NCBI GenBank assembly: GCA_013815485.1
Contig: JACDGB010000077.1
Location: 1 to 7,594 of the forward strand
Direction of reading: 5' to 3'
DNA from: Rubrobacter sp.
GTDB lineage: Bacteria > Actinomycetota > Rubrobacteria > Rubrobacterales > Rubrobacteraceae
DNA length: 7,594 nucleotides
Numbering within the stretch: position 1 is the stretch's first letter; each line of letters opens with the position of its first letter. The position numbers and the translations under genes are program-made. Positions 1 to 6,297 of the stretch are shown in pieces. The notes under the pieces are model-generated. The model was not told the DNA's origin. It did no database searches and saw nothing but the letters and a program-made list of their open reading frames with translations.

Positions 1-55
1 TGCTGAGTAGCAAACCGTGCGGAACGAATAATCTCCGATCGAAAAGAACCACTCG

Positions 56-265
56 ATGCGCCTGATGCTCGCCATCGTCCTTCTTCTCACGCTCGTCGCG
101 GCGGGATGTGGCGGCGGTAATTCCGACACCTCCGCGTCGCCGTCTTGCTCCTGGGCTCGGGCGTCCTGATGTTCGTCGTCCTACGGCTTCGATGGCGGTT
201 CTGGCACGGACATTGCCCCGGACTTCAACGCCGGGGCGGGAGATTCCAGTACGAACACCCCGTAA
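56..265 (+). pseudogene. Small lipoprotein gene interrupted by an in-frame TGA
   Basis: The ATG at 56 opens a textbook lipoprotein signal: Met-Arg, a hydrophobic stretch rich in Leu/Ile/Val/Ala, then a lipobox ending V-A-A-G-C with the Cys codon at 107-109, followed by a Gly/Ser/Thr-rich mature start. The frame stops at TGA 167-169 after 37 codons. In exactly the same frame it then runs on for 31 more codons (Gly/Ser/Asp-rich, ending STNTP) to TAA 263-265, with mostly G/C third positions on both sides of the TGA. Without that TGA the product would be a 69-residue lipoprotein. Either the gene is broken by one nonsense change, or only a 37-residue lipopeptide is made. No strong ribosome binding site precedes the ATG (only a purine run near 41-48), and AATAAT at 27-32 could be a -10 box. 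I do not recognise a family, and the mature part has no known domain. Confidence 0.4.
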
Positions 266-297
266 TAGAGATCCTTCGACCGGCAAGTCGTTGTAGT

Positions 298-331
298 GAG
301 AGGGGCGGGTCCTTCGGGGTCTGCCCCTCTC
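298..331 (+). terminator. 15-bp stem with a cUUCGg tetraloop
   Basis: Bases 298-312 pair with 317-331 without a mismatch around the loop TTCG (313-316), closed by C-G, giving the exceptionally stable cUUCGg tetraloop. Three of the pairs are G.U (307/322, 309/320, 310/319). On the opposite strand these would be C/A mismatches, so the hairpin is well formed only in RNA read left to right. It starts 33 bases after the stop of the lipoprotein frame, which fits a terminator or 3'-end stabiliser for that transcript. No T-run follows, so its efficiency as an intrinsic terminator is uncertain. Confidence 0.6.
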
Positions 332-431
332 CAGCGAGTTCTTGATGCTTCTCCGCCGGTAGACAAGACCCGACCTTTCAGGATGTGGTCACGAGCCCGG
401 GTTGTGAGCCTGCGTTGGTCCCGGCGCGCAG

Positions 432-463
432 ACAAAAGAAGAGGCTCCCCGGTGTGGGGAGCC
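432..463 (-). terminator. Rho-independent terminator of the clp gene
   Basis: GGCTCCCC (443-450) and GGGGAGCC (456-463) form a perfect 8-bp GC-rich stem with a 5-base loop. Read on the minus strand, the stem is followed by TCTTCTTTTGTC, a T-rich tail. It lies 25 bases beyond the stop codon of the clp gene (488-490), the expected position and orientation for its intrinsic terminator. Confidence 0.8.
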
Positions 464-487
464 CCCTTAGCTGCTATTGCGGAGCCT

Positions 488-3163
488 TTATGAAGAGACT
501 TTCTCCTTGACCTCGAAGGTGAGATCGTCGCGCCCGTCCTGGCTCCTATCCACGACGATGGTGTCGCCGGGATCGAAGTCTCCGCCGATGATGCGGCTGG
601 AGAGCGGGTTCTCTATGTGACGCCGGATGGTCCGGGCGAGCGGACGACCGCCGAACTTGGGGTCGTAGCCCTCCTCGGCGAGGAATTCCTTCGCCGCCTG
701 CGTGACCTCGACCTGAACCTGCTGGCTCTCCAGATGCTTGTTGAGCCTACCGAGCATGATGTCCACGATCTTCAACACATCCTCCCTGCTCAAGGGCTGG
801 AAGACAATGATCTCATCCACCCGGTTGAGGAACTCGGGACGAAACGCTTGCTCCAGCGCATCGGTCGCCCGCCGTTCGGTCTCGCGGAAGTCCACGGCGT
901 CACTGGCGGTGAAGCCGAACTGCCGCGTCGAGACGAGGTGCTGACTGCCGACGTTGGAGGTCATGATGACGACCGTGTTCTCGAAGCTGACCGTCCGGCC
1001 CTGCGCGTCCGTAAGACGCCCGTCGTCGAGCACCTGAAGCAAGGTATTGAAGACATCCGGGTGGGCCTTTTCGATCTCATCGAAGAGGACGACGCTGTAC
1101 GGGCGGCGGCGCACTCGTTCCGTCAACTGTCCGGCCTCGTCGTATCCGACGTAGCCTGGGGGCGCGCCGACGAGACGGGAGACGGTGTGCTTCTCCTGGT
1201 ATTCGGACATGTCGATCCGGATCATGGCGTCCTCCTCGCCGAACATGTACTCGGCGAGCGTGCGCGCAAGCTCGGTCTTCCCGACGCCCGTGGGACCGAG
1301 GAAGATGAAGCTGCCAACCGGACGCTTCGGGTCCTTGATCCCGGCCCGCGCCCTGCGGATGGATTCGGCCACCGCGCCCACGGCCTGTTCCTGTCCGACG
1401 ACGCGCTCGTGCAGCACGGCCTCCAGGTTGAGAAGACGTTCGGCCTCCTCCTGGACGATGTTGGTCGCCGGAACGCCAGTCCACTCCTCCAGGATGCGGG
1501 CGATGTCCTCCCTGCTCACCTCGGGGGCGTTTGCCTCGCGGCCTCCGGTCCAGCCTTCCTGATGCTCGTTCAGCTCGATCTTGAGCTGTTCGATGCGCTG
1601 CTTGAATCCTGCCGCTCCCTCGTAGTCCTCGGCCCTGACAGCGTCGTCTTTCTCGCGTTCGAGGCCGGAGATCTCCTCCTCCACGCGGCGCACGTCCACC
1701 GGAGGAACTGTCGAGCGAAGCCTGACTTCAGCCGCCGCCTCGTCCAGCAAGTCTATGGCCTTGTCAGGCAGAAAGCGGTCCATGATGTAGCGATCCGCGA
1801 GCGTCGCCGCGCTGTCTATGGCCTCGTCGGAGACCTTCACGCGATGATGCGCCTCGTAACGGTCGCGCAATCCGAAGAGGATCTGGACAGTCTCCTCGAC
1901 CGTCGGCTCGTCCACGAGCACGGGCTGGAAACGCCGCTCCAACGCCGGGTCCTTCTCCACGTTCTTGCGGTACTCATCCAGCGTGGTCGCCCCGACGACT
2001 TGAAGCTCGCCGCGAGCCAGCGCGGGCTTGAGCATGTTGGAGGCGTTTACCGCCCCCTCGGCCCCGCCGGCGCCCACGATCTGGTGCAGCTCGTCTATGA
2101 AGAGGATGATGTCGCGGTCCTCGTCCTGAAGCTCCTTGAGCATCTGCTGCATCCGCTCCTCGAAGTCTCCCCGGAAGCGGGTGCCGGCCACGAGGCTGCC
2201 CACGTCGAGGGCGACCACGCGCTTGCCCTTGAGCGACTCGGGCACATCCTCACTGACTACCCTTTGGGCCAGCCCCTCCGCGACGGCGGTCTTGCCGACG
2301 CCAGCCTCCCCAATGAGCACCGGATTGTTCTTGGTGCGGCGGCTGAGGATGCGCACGACGCGCGCTATCTCTTCGGCGCGCCCAATCACCGGGTCGAGCT
2401 CTCCGCTACGGGCCATCTCGGTGAGGTCGCGGCTCACCCCATCGAGGGTCGGCGTCCGGCTGTCACTCGGCGGTGCGCCGGGAGCCCCAGGCGCACCAGC
2501 AGCCGCACCAGACATCCCAGACCCCGTTCCGGCACCGCGCTGCTGCAAGAGACGCAGGATCTCACGCCTCAAAGCCTCGCTGTCGCCAGCCCCGTTCTGG
2601 GAGAGGATGCGGTACGCATTGCCGTCGCCCTCGCCGAGCAGGCCGAGCAGGAAGTGCTCGCTGCCGACCTGCGCCGCCCCCATCTGCCTGGCGGCGGTGA
2701 AAGAGAGCTGCAAAGCGCGCTTCGCGCTCGGGGTGAAAGTGTAGACTTGCTCACCGGGATCTCCGCGGTACTCGCGGAAGCCGTGGCGCATCCCGTCCAC
2801 GTCAGCCCCGGCGCGACGGAGCGCCTCCGTCGCCAAGCTATCCCCGCCGACGATGCCAGCCAGCAGATGGTCGGTGCCGATGGCCGCCGTCCGGGTCGTC
2901 CCCGCCGACGCCTCGCGGGCGCGCATCACGGCCTGCTGAGCCTCCGGCGAGAGTGCCTCGAACATGCTCTGCGAACCCTGGTTCTGCTGTTGGATCAAGT
3001 TCTGTAACATCCCGAACGGGTCGTTCCCGCCCTGGCCGCCGCCCCCGATCATGCCAAGCTCCCGCGCGCACCGCGAGCAGAAGTACGCCGTCGCCTCCTG
3101 ACCGCCCTGCCGCTTGAAGACCTGCACGCTCGCTGGCCGTATCCCACAATTCTCACATATCAT
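488..3163 (-). CDS. clpC: ClpC/ClpE-type AAA+ unfoldase with N-terminal zinc finger
   Basis: ATP-dependent unfoldase of the Hsp100/Clp class, expected to form hexamers in the cytoplasm and feed substrates to ClpP. Domains (891-residue numbering): a Cys4 zinc finger (Cys3, Cys6, Cys29, Cys32), a Gly/Gln-rich linker, a double Clp_N domain (about 70-205), a Gly-Ala-Pro linker (about 212-234), AAA+ 1 with Walker A GEAGVGKT (285-292) and Walker B LFIDEL (about 354-359), a short ClpC-type middle domain with a UVR-like coiled coil (about 497-531), and AAA+ 2 with GPTGVGKT (623-630), pore loop GYVGYDE, Walker B VVLFDE (from 691) and arginine-finger segment RPEFLNR (775-781). The loop QFGF (748-751) sits where ClpC proteins carry the ClpP-docking [LIV]GF tripeptide. 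The middle domain excludes ClpB; the zinc finger recalls ClpE. An upstream ATG at 3208 exists, but ATG 3163 has GGGAGG nine bases before it, and the predicted promoter abuts 3208, so 3163 is chosen. The symbol is by family; a clpE label is possible. Confidence 0.93.
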   Translation of the reverse strand: MICENCGIRPASVQVFKRQGGQEATAYFCSRCARELGMIGGGGQGGNDPFGMLQNLIQQQNQGSQSMFEALSPEAQQAVMRAREASAGTTRTAAIGTDHLLAGIVGGDSLATEALRRAGADVDGMRHGFREYRGDPGEQVYTFTPSAKRALQLSFTAARQMGAAQVGSEHFLLGLLGEGDGNAYRILSQNGAGDSEALRREILRLLQQRGAGTGSGMSGAAAGAPGAPGAPPSDSRTPTLDGVSRDLTEMARSGELDPVIGRAEEIARVVRILSRRTKNNPVLIGEAGVGKTAVAEGLAQRVVSEDVPESLKGKRVVALDVGSLVAGTRFRGDFEERMQQMLKELQDEDRDIILFIDELHQIVGAGGAEGAVNASNMLKPALARGELQVVGATTLDEYRKNVEKDPALERRFQPVLVDEPTVEETVQILFGLRDRYEAHHRVKVSDEAIDSAATLADRYIMDRFLPDKAIDLLDEAAAEVRLRSTVPPVDVRRVEEEISGLEREKDDAVRAEDYEGAAGFKQRIEQLKIELNEHQEGWTGGREANAPEVSREDIARILEEWTGVPATNIVQEEAERLLNLEAVLHERVVGQEQAVGAVAESIRRARAGIKDPKRPVGSFIFLGPTGVGKTELARTLAEYMFGEEDAMIRIDMSEYQEKHTVSRLVGAPPGYVGYDEAGQLTERVRRRPYSVVLFDEIEKAHPDVFNTLLQVLDDGRLTDAQGRTVSFENTVVIMTSNVGSQHLVSTRQFGFTASDAVDFRETERRATDALEQAFRPEFLNRVDEIIVFQPLSREDVLKIVDIMLGRLNKHLESQQVQVEVTQAAKEFLAEEGYDPKFGGRPLARTIRRHIENPLSSRIIGGDFDPGDTIVVDRSQDGRDDLTFEVKEKVSS

Positions 3164-3172
3164 CCTTATAAA

Positions 3173-3178
3173 CCTCCC
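3173..3178 (-). promoter_or_regulatory. Ribosome binding site deciding the clp start
   Basis: On the minus strand GGGAGG lies nine bases upstream of the ATG at 3163-3161. No such sequence precedes the alternative in-frame ATG at 3208, so the protein most likely starts with the zinc-finger segment Met-Ile-Cys-Glu-Asn-Cys. Confidence 0.75.
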
Positions 3179-3208
3179 GATCTCAAAATCTAAGTCTTCG
3201 ACGCTCAT

Positions 3209-3236
3209 ATTTTATTACATGCGGACGTTAGATCAA
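3209..3236 (-). promoter_or_regulatory. Sigma-70-type promoter of the clp gene
   Basis: On the minus strand TTGATC (3231-3236) and TAAAAT (3209-3214) are separated by 16 bases, matching -35 TTGACA at 4/6 and -10 TATAAT at 5/6. Transcription would start near 3202, leaving a leader of about 40 bases to the chosen ATG. No HrcA/CIRCE, HspR/HAIR or CtsR operator is recognisable around it, so heat-shock control cannot be read from the sequence. Confidence 0.5.
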
Positions 3237-3289
3237 GGTGGCGTGAAGCATTGGGTTGTGTGGTAAGTAGGGATTTCTGGAAACGATGC

Positions 3290-3294
3290 GGAGG
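3290..3294 (+). promoter_or_regulatory. Ribosome binding site deciding the PRC/BON start
   Basis: GGAGG is followed by six bases (TTTTCG) and then ATG at 3301. It overlaps the coding extension that would result from using ATG 3286, which itself has no good site upstream. Confidence 0.7.
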
Positions 3295-3300
3295 TTTTCG

Positions 3301-3966
3301 ATGCAAGAGGAGCGAGGATTGGTGGGGATGGAGGCGCGGTCCCCGGATGGGACGGAGATCGGGCGCATCCTGGAGTTGTTGACGGATGAGGAGAGCGGCG
3401 AGGTAACGCACGCGATAGTGGAGAATGGCGAGGAGCGGATCGAGGCTCCCATCTCCTCCATATCTCTGGACCCGGATGCGGATTTCGCCACGTTCCACAC
3501 CGATGGTTCGGACGAGGAGCCTGGAGATCACGTCGGCGACGAGGAGCGGCCTGAAATCTACGCGCCGCGAGCATCGGACGCCGAGGATACCCGGCACGAA
3601 GGCCAATTCGTCACCGAGCCGGGGGACTCGGAGGACGCACAGAGCCCGGAGGATCTCGTGCGGGAGGACTGGGAAGACGAGGCGAGTACTCCCGTGGACT
3701 CCGGCTACCCGCGCACCGACGCCTATGTAGACCCCGAAACCGGGGAAACAGAGGTAGACCCCGCGATGAAGGACAACGAAACTCCCGCTGACGACGTGGA
3801 GGACCTGCTTGACGGAACCGGCCTGGGAGTGCGGGCGGTCAAAGATGGCGTCGTGGAATTAACCGGCGCGGCGGCGACGCGGGAGGACCTCGACGAAAGC
3901 GCGGAGGAGATCATGGGCCTCGATGGCATCCAGGAGGTGGACACGACCGGCGTGGAAGTCGGGTAG
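3301..3966 (+). CDS. PRC-barrel and BON domain protein with acidic linker
   Basis: A 221-residue soluble protein with no signal peptide or membrane segment. Residues 1-60 match a PRC-barrel (MEARSPDGTEIGRI then a strand pattern ending in ISSISLDPD), a small beta-barrel fold known from RimM and photosynthetic reaction-centre subunit H. Residues about 60-160 are highly acidic (Asp/Glu, Pro, Ser, Thr) and probably disordered. Residues about 164-220 fit a BON domain (VRAVKDGVVELTG, then a helix, then GIQEVDTTGVEV), usually tied to envelope or osmotic-stress proteins and lipid or ligand binding. The function of this combination is unknown. An ATG at 3286 is in frame, but GGAGG (3290-3294) lies inside that extension and six bases before ATG 3301, so 3301 is chosen. 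The gene is divergent from clp across 137 bases and ends at TAG 3964-3966. Confidence 0.85.
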   Translation: MQEERGLVGMEARSPDGTEIGRILELLTDEESGEVTHAIVENGEERIEAPISSISLDPDADFATFHTDGSDEEPGDHVGDEERPEIYAPRASDAEDTRHEGQFVTEPGDSEDAQSPEDLVREDWEDEASTPVDSGYPRTDAYVDPETGETEVDPAMKDNETPADDVEDLLDGTGLGVRAVKDGVVELTGAAATREDLDESAEEIMGLDGIQEVDTTGVEVG

Positions 3967-4004
3967 CCACGGACCATCGTTTCTACCGCCGGAGACGGTA
4001 ATCG

Positions 4005-4021
4005 TGTAACATTCAGTTACA
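4005..4021 (+). promoter_or_regulatory. Palindromic operator candidate before the protease gene
   Basis: TGTAAC-ATTCA-GTTACA is a perfect 6+6 inverted repeat with a 5-base spacer, centred at 4013, about 30 bases before the protease start codon. The spacing suits a dimeric helix-turn-helix repressor or activator site, and it lies where the -10 region of the protease promoter should be (TAACAT at 4007-4012 is a weak -10 candidate). No convincing -35 box was found. The cognate regulator is not in the window. Confidence 0.4.
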
Positions 4022-4044
4022 AATACTTCGGTGGAGGAGAAAAC

Positions 4045-4800
4045 ATGAGGCGAGTCTTTCTTATGTTCGTGGCGGCATTGGCGGCGGCGCTGGCATGTGG
4101 CAGTGTTGCCGAAGCCATAACCAACGGGCAGCCGGACGGCAACCGGCATCCGAACGTCGGTGGCCTCGTCAATGGCACGCAATATTCGGACGGCACTTGG
4201 CTCTACTGTTCCGGGGCCCTGATCTCACCGACCGTATTTCTGACCGCCGCGCACTGCGCCGATGACGGAAGCAATGTGCGGGTCACCTTCGATCCGGCAT
4301 ACAAAGACGGCGACAAGACCTACGCCGGCACTTTTCAAGCCGATCCGGCGTACCCCGGCCCCTCCTCCGACTCCCATGACATCGCCGTGGTCGTCTTCGA
4401 CGAGCCTGTCACCGGAATAGAACCGGCGGAGCTTCCGACCGCGAACCGGTTCAATCGTCTGCCGAAAGATCAGCGGTTCACCTCGGCCGGGTACGGCGCA
4501 TACGAGGTGACGAACGGTCCGGGCGGGCACCAGTACCTCTACGATGACGTGCGCCAGTACGCCACCGGCACGCTCAACGCTATCAACAAAACCTGGCTGC
4601 GTATCTCCATGAACGCTTCGACCGGCAACGGCGGCACCTGCTACGGCGACTCTGGCGGCCCGAACTTCCTCGGCGACACCAGCACCATCGCGGCCATCAC
4701 GATCACGGGCGATGCCGTGTGCCGCTCCACGAACGTGACATACCGGCTCGACACTGCATCAGCCCGCGACTTCCTCGACGACTACGTGGCGCTGCCGTAG
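4045..4800 (+). CDS. Secreted trypsin-fold (S1 family) serine protease
   Basis: A 251-residue endopeptidase of the chymotrypsin fold. The N-terminus (MRRVF, a hydrophobic core, then AEA) is a Sec signal peptide predicted to be cleaved after Ala24. The catalytic triad is visible: His70 in LTAAHC, Asp112 in SHDIAVV and Ser203 in GDSGGP. Cys55/Cys71 and Cys199/Cys226 fit two conserved disulfides of the family. Cleavage after AEA would expose Ile25-Thr-Asn-Gly, which resembles the mature IVGG terminus that inserts next to Asp202, so the enzyme may need no separate propeptide removal. The residue six before the catalytic Ser (trypsin position 189) is Gly197, not Asp, so Arg/Lys specificity is not expected. 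GGAGG lies seven bases before the ATG. The gene converges on queF with 63 bases between stops. The substrate is unknown; a role in extracellular protein degradation is inferred. Confidence 0.9.
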   Translation: MRRVFLMFVAALAAALACGSVAEAITNGQPDGNRHPNVGGLVNGTQYSDGTWLYCSGALISPTVFLTAAHCADDGSNVRVTFDPAYKDGDKTYAGTFQADPAYPGPSSDSHDIAVVVFDEPVTGIEPAELPTANRFNRLPKDQRFTSAGYGAYEVTNGPGGHQYLYDDVRQYATGTLNAINKTWLRISMNASTGNGGTCYGDSGGPNFLGDTSTIAAITITGDAVCRSTNVTYRLDTASARDFLDDYVALP

Positions 4801-4863
4801 CTGAAAGCTTATAACCAGAGGCAGCAGAGGAACACCGCCCCGGCTACAAGCGTAATACCGCGC

Positions 4864-5256
4864 TCAGGCGGAGTGGCGAACGACCGTCCGGATCTCCAAC
4901 CCACCACGCACCCGCTGCGTCAGGTCCACCGTCATCTCCGCCGGGCTGCTGGCCGCGACGAGGTCCTTCAGTAGCGTCGCCGCGAGGTCTTCGGCGAAGA
5001 TCCCACGTCCCCTGAACCCCCACAGATACAGCTTGAGGGCTTTGGATTCGATCAGCCGCTCCCCCGGACGATAGCTCAACCTCAAATCGTAGAAGTCCGG
5101 CTGCCCCGTCACCGGACACAGCGCCGTCAACTCGTCCGTCGAAAACTCCACCATCGCGTCTGTATCCCCGTAGCTCCAGGGAACCGTATCCAGCTCTTCG
5201 GCGCTGATGGAACCTCGCGTTTCCTGGCCCAGCAACCTTGTATTGTCATCCTGCAT
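4864..5256 (-). CDS. queF: QueF-type NADPH-dependent preQ0 reductase
   Basis: A 130-residue protein of the tunnelling-fold QueF family, which reduces the nitrile of 7-cyano-7-deazaguanine (preQ0) to the amine preQ1 for queuosine in tRNA. Visible hallmarks are CPVTGQPDF with the thioimide-forming Cys47 and the proton donor Asp54, the NADPH motif ESKALKLY (70-77), which fits E(S/L)K(S/A)hK(L/Y)(Y/F/W), and the late RGG segment. The family segment usually read as F-H-E is F-A-E here (Phe87-Ala88-Glu89), so the substrate-contacting His is missing; activity is therefore likely but not certain. Its length fits a short, unimodular QueF. GAGGAGA about six bases upstream supports the ATG at 5256. The AT-rich gene ends 54 bases upstream on the same strand, so a shared transcript is possible. 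No other queuosine gene and no preQ1 riboswitch are visible in the window. Confidence 0.85.
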   Translation of the reverse strand: MQDDNTRLLGQETRGSISAEELDTVPWSYGDTDAMVEFSTDELTALCPVTGQPDFYDLRLSYRPGERLIESKALKLYLWGFRGRGIFAEDLAATLLKDLVAASSPAEMTVDLTQRVRGGLEIRTVVRHSA

Positions 5257-5310
5257 CTCGCTTCTCCTCTCAGGTTTGTAAGTAACTTCGGACTTGAAGA
5301 AGATGTCACA

Positions 5311-6102
5311 TTACGAGGTTTCTTCAGCGGTTAGGCCAACTCCGTCTACCAAGCCTTGTAGTGAGTCAAAGTAAAGTTGAGGAAGTTTGATTCCTTCAAA
5401 GTCGCCAAAATCAGTCTGATCAAATTCGAGCCATTCATCGTAGCGGTTGTGAGCAGCAGCGTAGAGAAGAATCCCAAACATAGTTGGATTCGCAGAAACA
5501 TAAGGCAAGGCTCTACTGCCTACTATATGTGCCTTTGATTCATACTGTGATAGCAACCCGTGTCTGAAAAGTATGTTCAAGTCAGTGCCAACACGTAGCT
5601 CAAGGTTAACCTGTAACTCCATCGCAGAAAACCAAACTTGACGCCTACGTAGTTCCGTGTCCATTGCGACGTTTACACGCTCATCTGATGCAACTAAAAG
5701 TTTGTTTAGACGATTGTAGATAGCGTAATGTAGCCCGAGTTGTTTTGTGGATAGGGACTTGGTTACGTCAACGAATTGAATAGAATCGTCATCTTTGCCA
5801 TCTTCACTACGGGAAGATGCCAGGATGCCGCCAAAGTATTCAGCACATAATTCACTATCCGAGAACGATCCATTCCAGAGTACATCTCGCGTTACACGCA
5901 AATTTGCCTGTTTGCCGTCTTCGACATCCTCGATTTTCTTGTAAGCTGCGACGAAGATCATATCCCGCCCCACTGCGTAGAGGCGCTTTAAGTCCTCACC
6001 AACCTCGCCAAGAACCGGACCCAATACCTTGTCAATCGCCGAGGCGCCGGGCAGTACGATTTCTACTGTCTTTTTGCCTTCTTCCTTCTTGTCTTCTTCC
6101 AT
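5311..6102 (-). CDS. AT-rich gene for an Abi-alpha/DUF4393-like protein
   Basis: A 263-residue soluble protein from ATG 6102, in a stretch far poorer in G+C than its neighbours (24/60 at 5341-5400 and 22/60 at 5521-5580). After a lysine/glutamate-rich start come a helical segment with IDKVLGPVLGEVGEDLKRL (about residues 23-41) and a segment SDSELCAEYFGGILASSRSE (about 82-101), followed by FVDVTKSLSTKQLGLHYAIY (about 110-129). The order 'LGP helix, E-rich helix ending in (W/Y)xxxLAS, then LSxxQ helix' recalls the Abi-alpha/DUF4393 family, some members of which are linked to phage abortive infection. This is a pattern judgement, not an alignment. The remaining C-terminal part is unassigned. Alternative starts are ATG 6108 and TTG 6147; 6102 is preferred because a promoter ends just before it. 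Low G+C suggests horizontal acquisition. Confidence 0.6.
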   Translation of the reverse strand: MEEDKKEEGKKTVEIVLPGASAIDKVLGPVLGEVGEDLKRLYAVGRDMIFVAAYKKIEDVEDGKQANLRVTRDVLWNGSFSDSELCAEYFGGILASSRSEDGKDDDSIQFVDVTKSLSTKQLGLHYAIYNRLNKLLVASDERVNVAMDTELRRRQVWFSAMELQVNLELRVGTDLNILFRHGLLSQYESKAHIVGSRALPYVSANPTMFGILLYAAAHNRYDEWLEFDQTDFGDFEGIKLPQLYFDSLQGLVDGVGLTAEETS

Positions 6103-6110
6103 ACTCATAC

Positions 6111-6138
6111 ATTTTACTGGATCATCTTCACATCCCAA
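6111..6138 (-). promoter_or_regulatory. Promoter placing a leaderless start for the AT-rich gene
   Basis: On the minus strand TTGGGA (6133-6138) and TAAAAT (6111-6116) are 16 bases apart, matching TTGACA at 4/6 and TATAAT at 5/6. Transcription would begin close to 6102-6108, at or next to the two in-frame ATG codons, so the mRNA would have little or no leader. No ribosome binding site precedes either ATG, which agrees with leaderless translation. Confidence 0.4.
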
Positions 6139-6147
6139 AAGGAGCAA

Positions 6148-6297
6148 TCCATTGCGTTCTGTTTAAGAGGAAAAGTCGAGCGCGACGAAGCGGCCGCGTG
6201 CGACATCCAATAGAAAGACCGGACAGGGCAGCGTCCCGGTCAGCAAGATCGTGGGCTTCGACAAGCCCGCCATTGAGCGCGAGTTGTCCCGAAGTTC
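6148..6297. other. Gap between the AT-rich gene and the transporter gene
   Basis: No convincing gene. The side next to the AT-rich gene is A/T-rich to about 6180 and the rest is GC-rich, so the compositional boundary lies here. A plus-strand frame without a start codon is open from 6167 to TAG 6299-6301 (44 codons, including SKIVGFDKPAIERELS). It could be the tail of a destroyed gene or chance. Confidence 0.3.
6251..6270 (-). terminator. Possible weak terminator hairpin after the transporter gene
   Basis: GGGCTT and AAGCCC (6253-6258 and 6263-6268) form a 6-bp stem with a 4-base loop, 28 bases beyond the transporter stop in its direction of transcription. No T-run follows on the minus strand. 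On the plus strand the stem extends to 8 bp with one G.U pair, so the useful strand is unclear. Confidence 0.25.

Noticed and set aside
167..169. TGA as a selenocysteine codon in the lipoprotein frame
   Set aside because: No redox motif or SECIS-like stem directly follows the TGA, and nothing else points to selenium use.
332..430. tRNA or small RNA gene
   Set aside because: No T-arm consensus, cloverleaf pairing or promoter-terminator pair could be made out.
617..3007. A 796-codon open frame on the plus strand opposite clp
   Set aside because: It lies wholly antisense to a strongly recognisable Clp ATPase. Long antisense frames are expected in GC-rich genes, and its translation shows no domain.
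3164..3208. Fifteen-residue N-terminal extension of Clp from ATG 3208
   Set aside because: No ribosome binding site precedes it and the predicted -10 box directly abuts it, whereas ATG 3163 has GGGAGG at nine bases.
3254..3274. SigB/SigF-like GGTTG...GGGAT promoter for the PRC/BON gene
   Set aside because: Only 11 bases separate the boxes, too few for this promoter class.
3286..3300. Five-residue extension of the PRC/BON protein from ATG 3286
   Set aside because: The best GGAGG site lies inside this extension and serves ATG 3301.
5257..5310. preQ1 riboswitch before queF
   Set aside because: The 54-base gap holds no recognisable preQ1-I or preQ1-II pseudoknot pattern; only a 4-bp hairpin is seen.
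6103..6147. TTG start at 6147 giving an LLLGC lipoprotein-like beginning
   Set aside because: Only a few residues precede the Cys, there is no charged n-region, no ribosome binding site, and the candidate promoter lies inside this extension.
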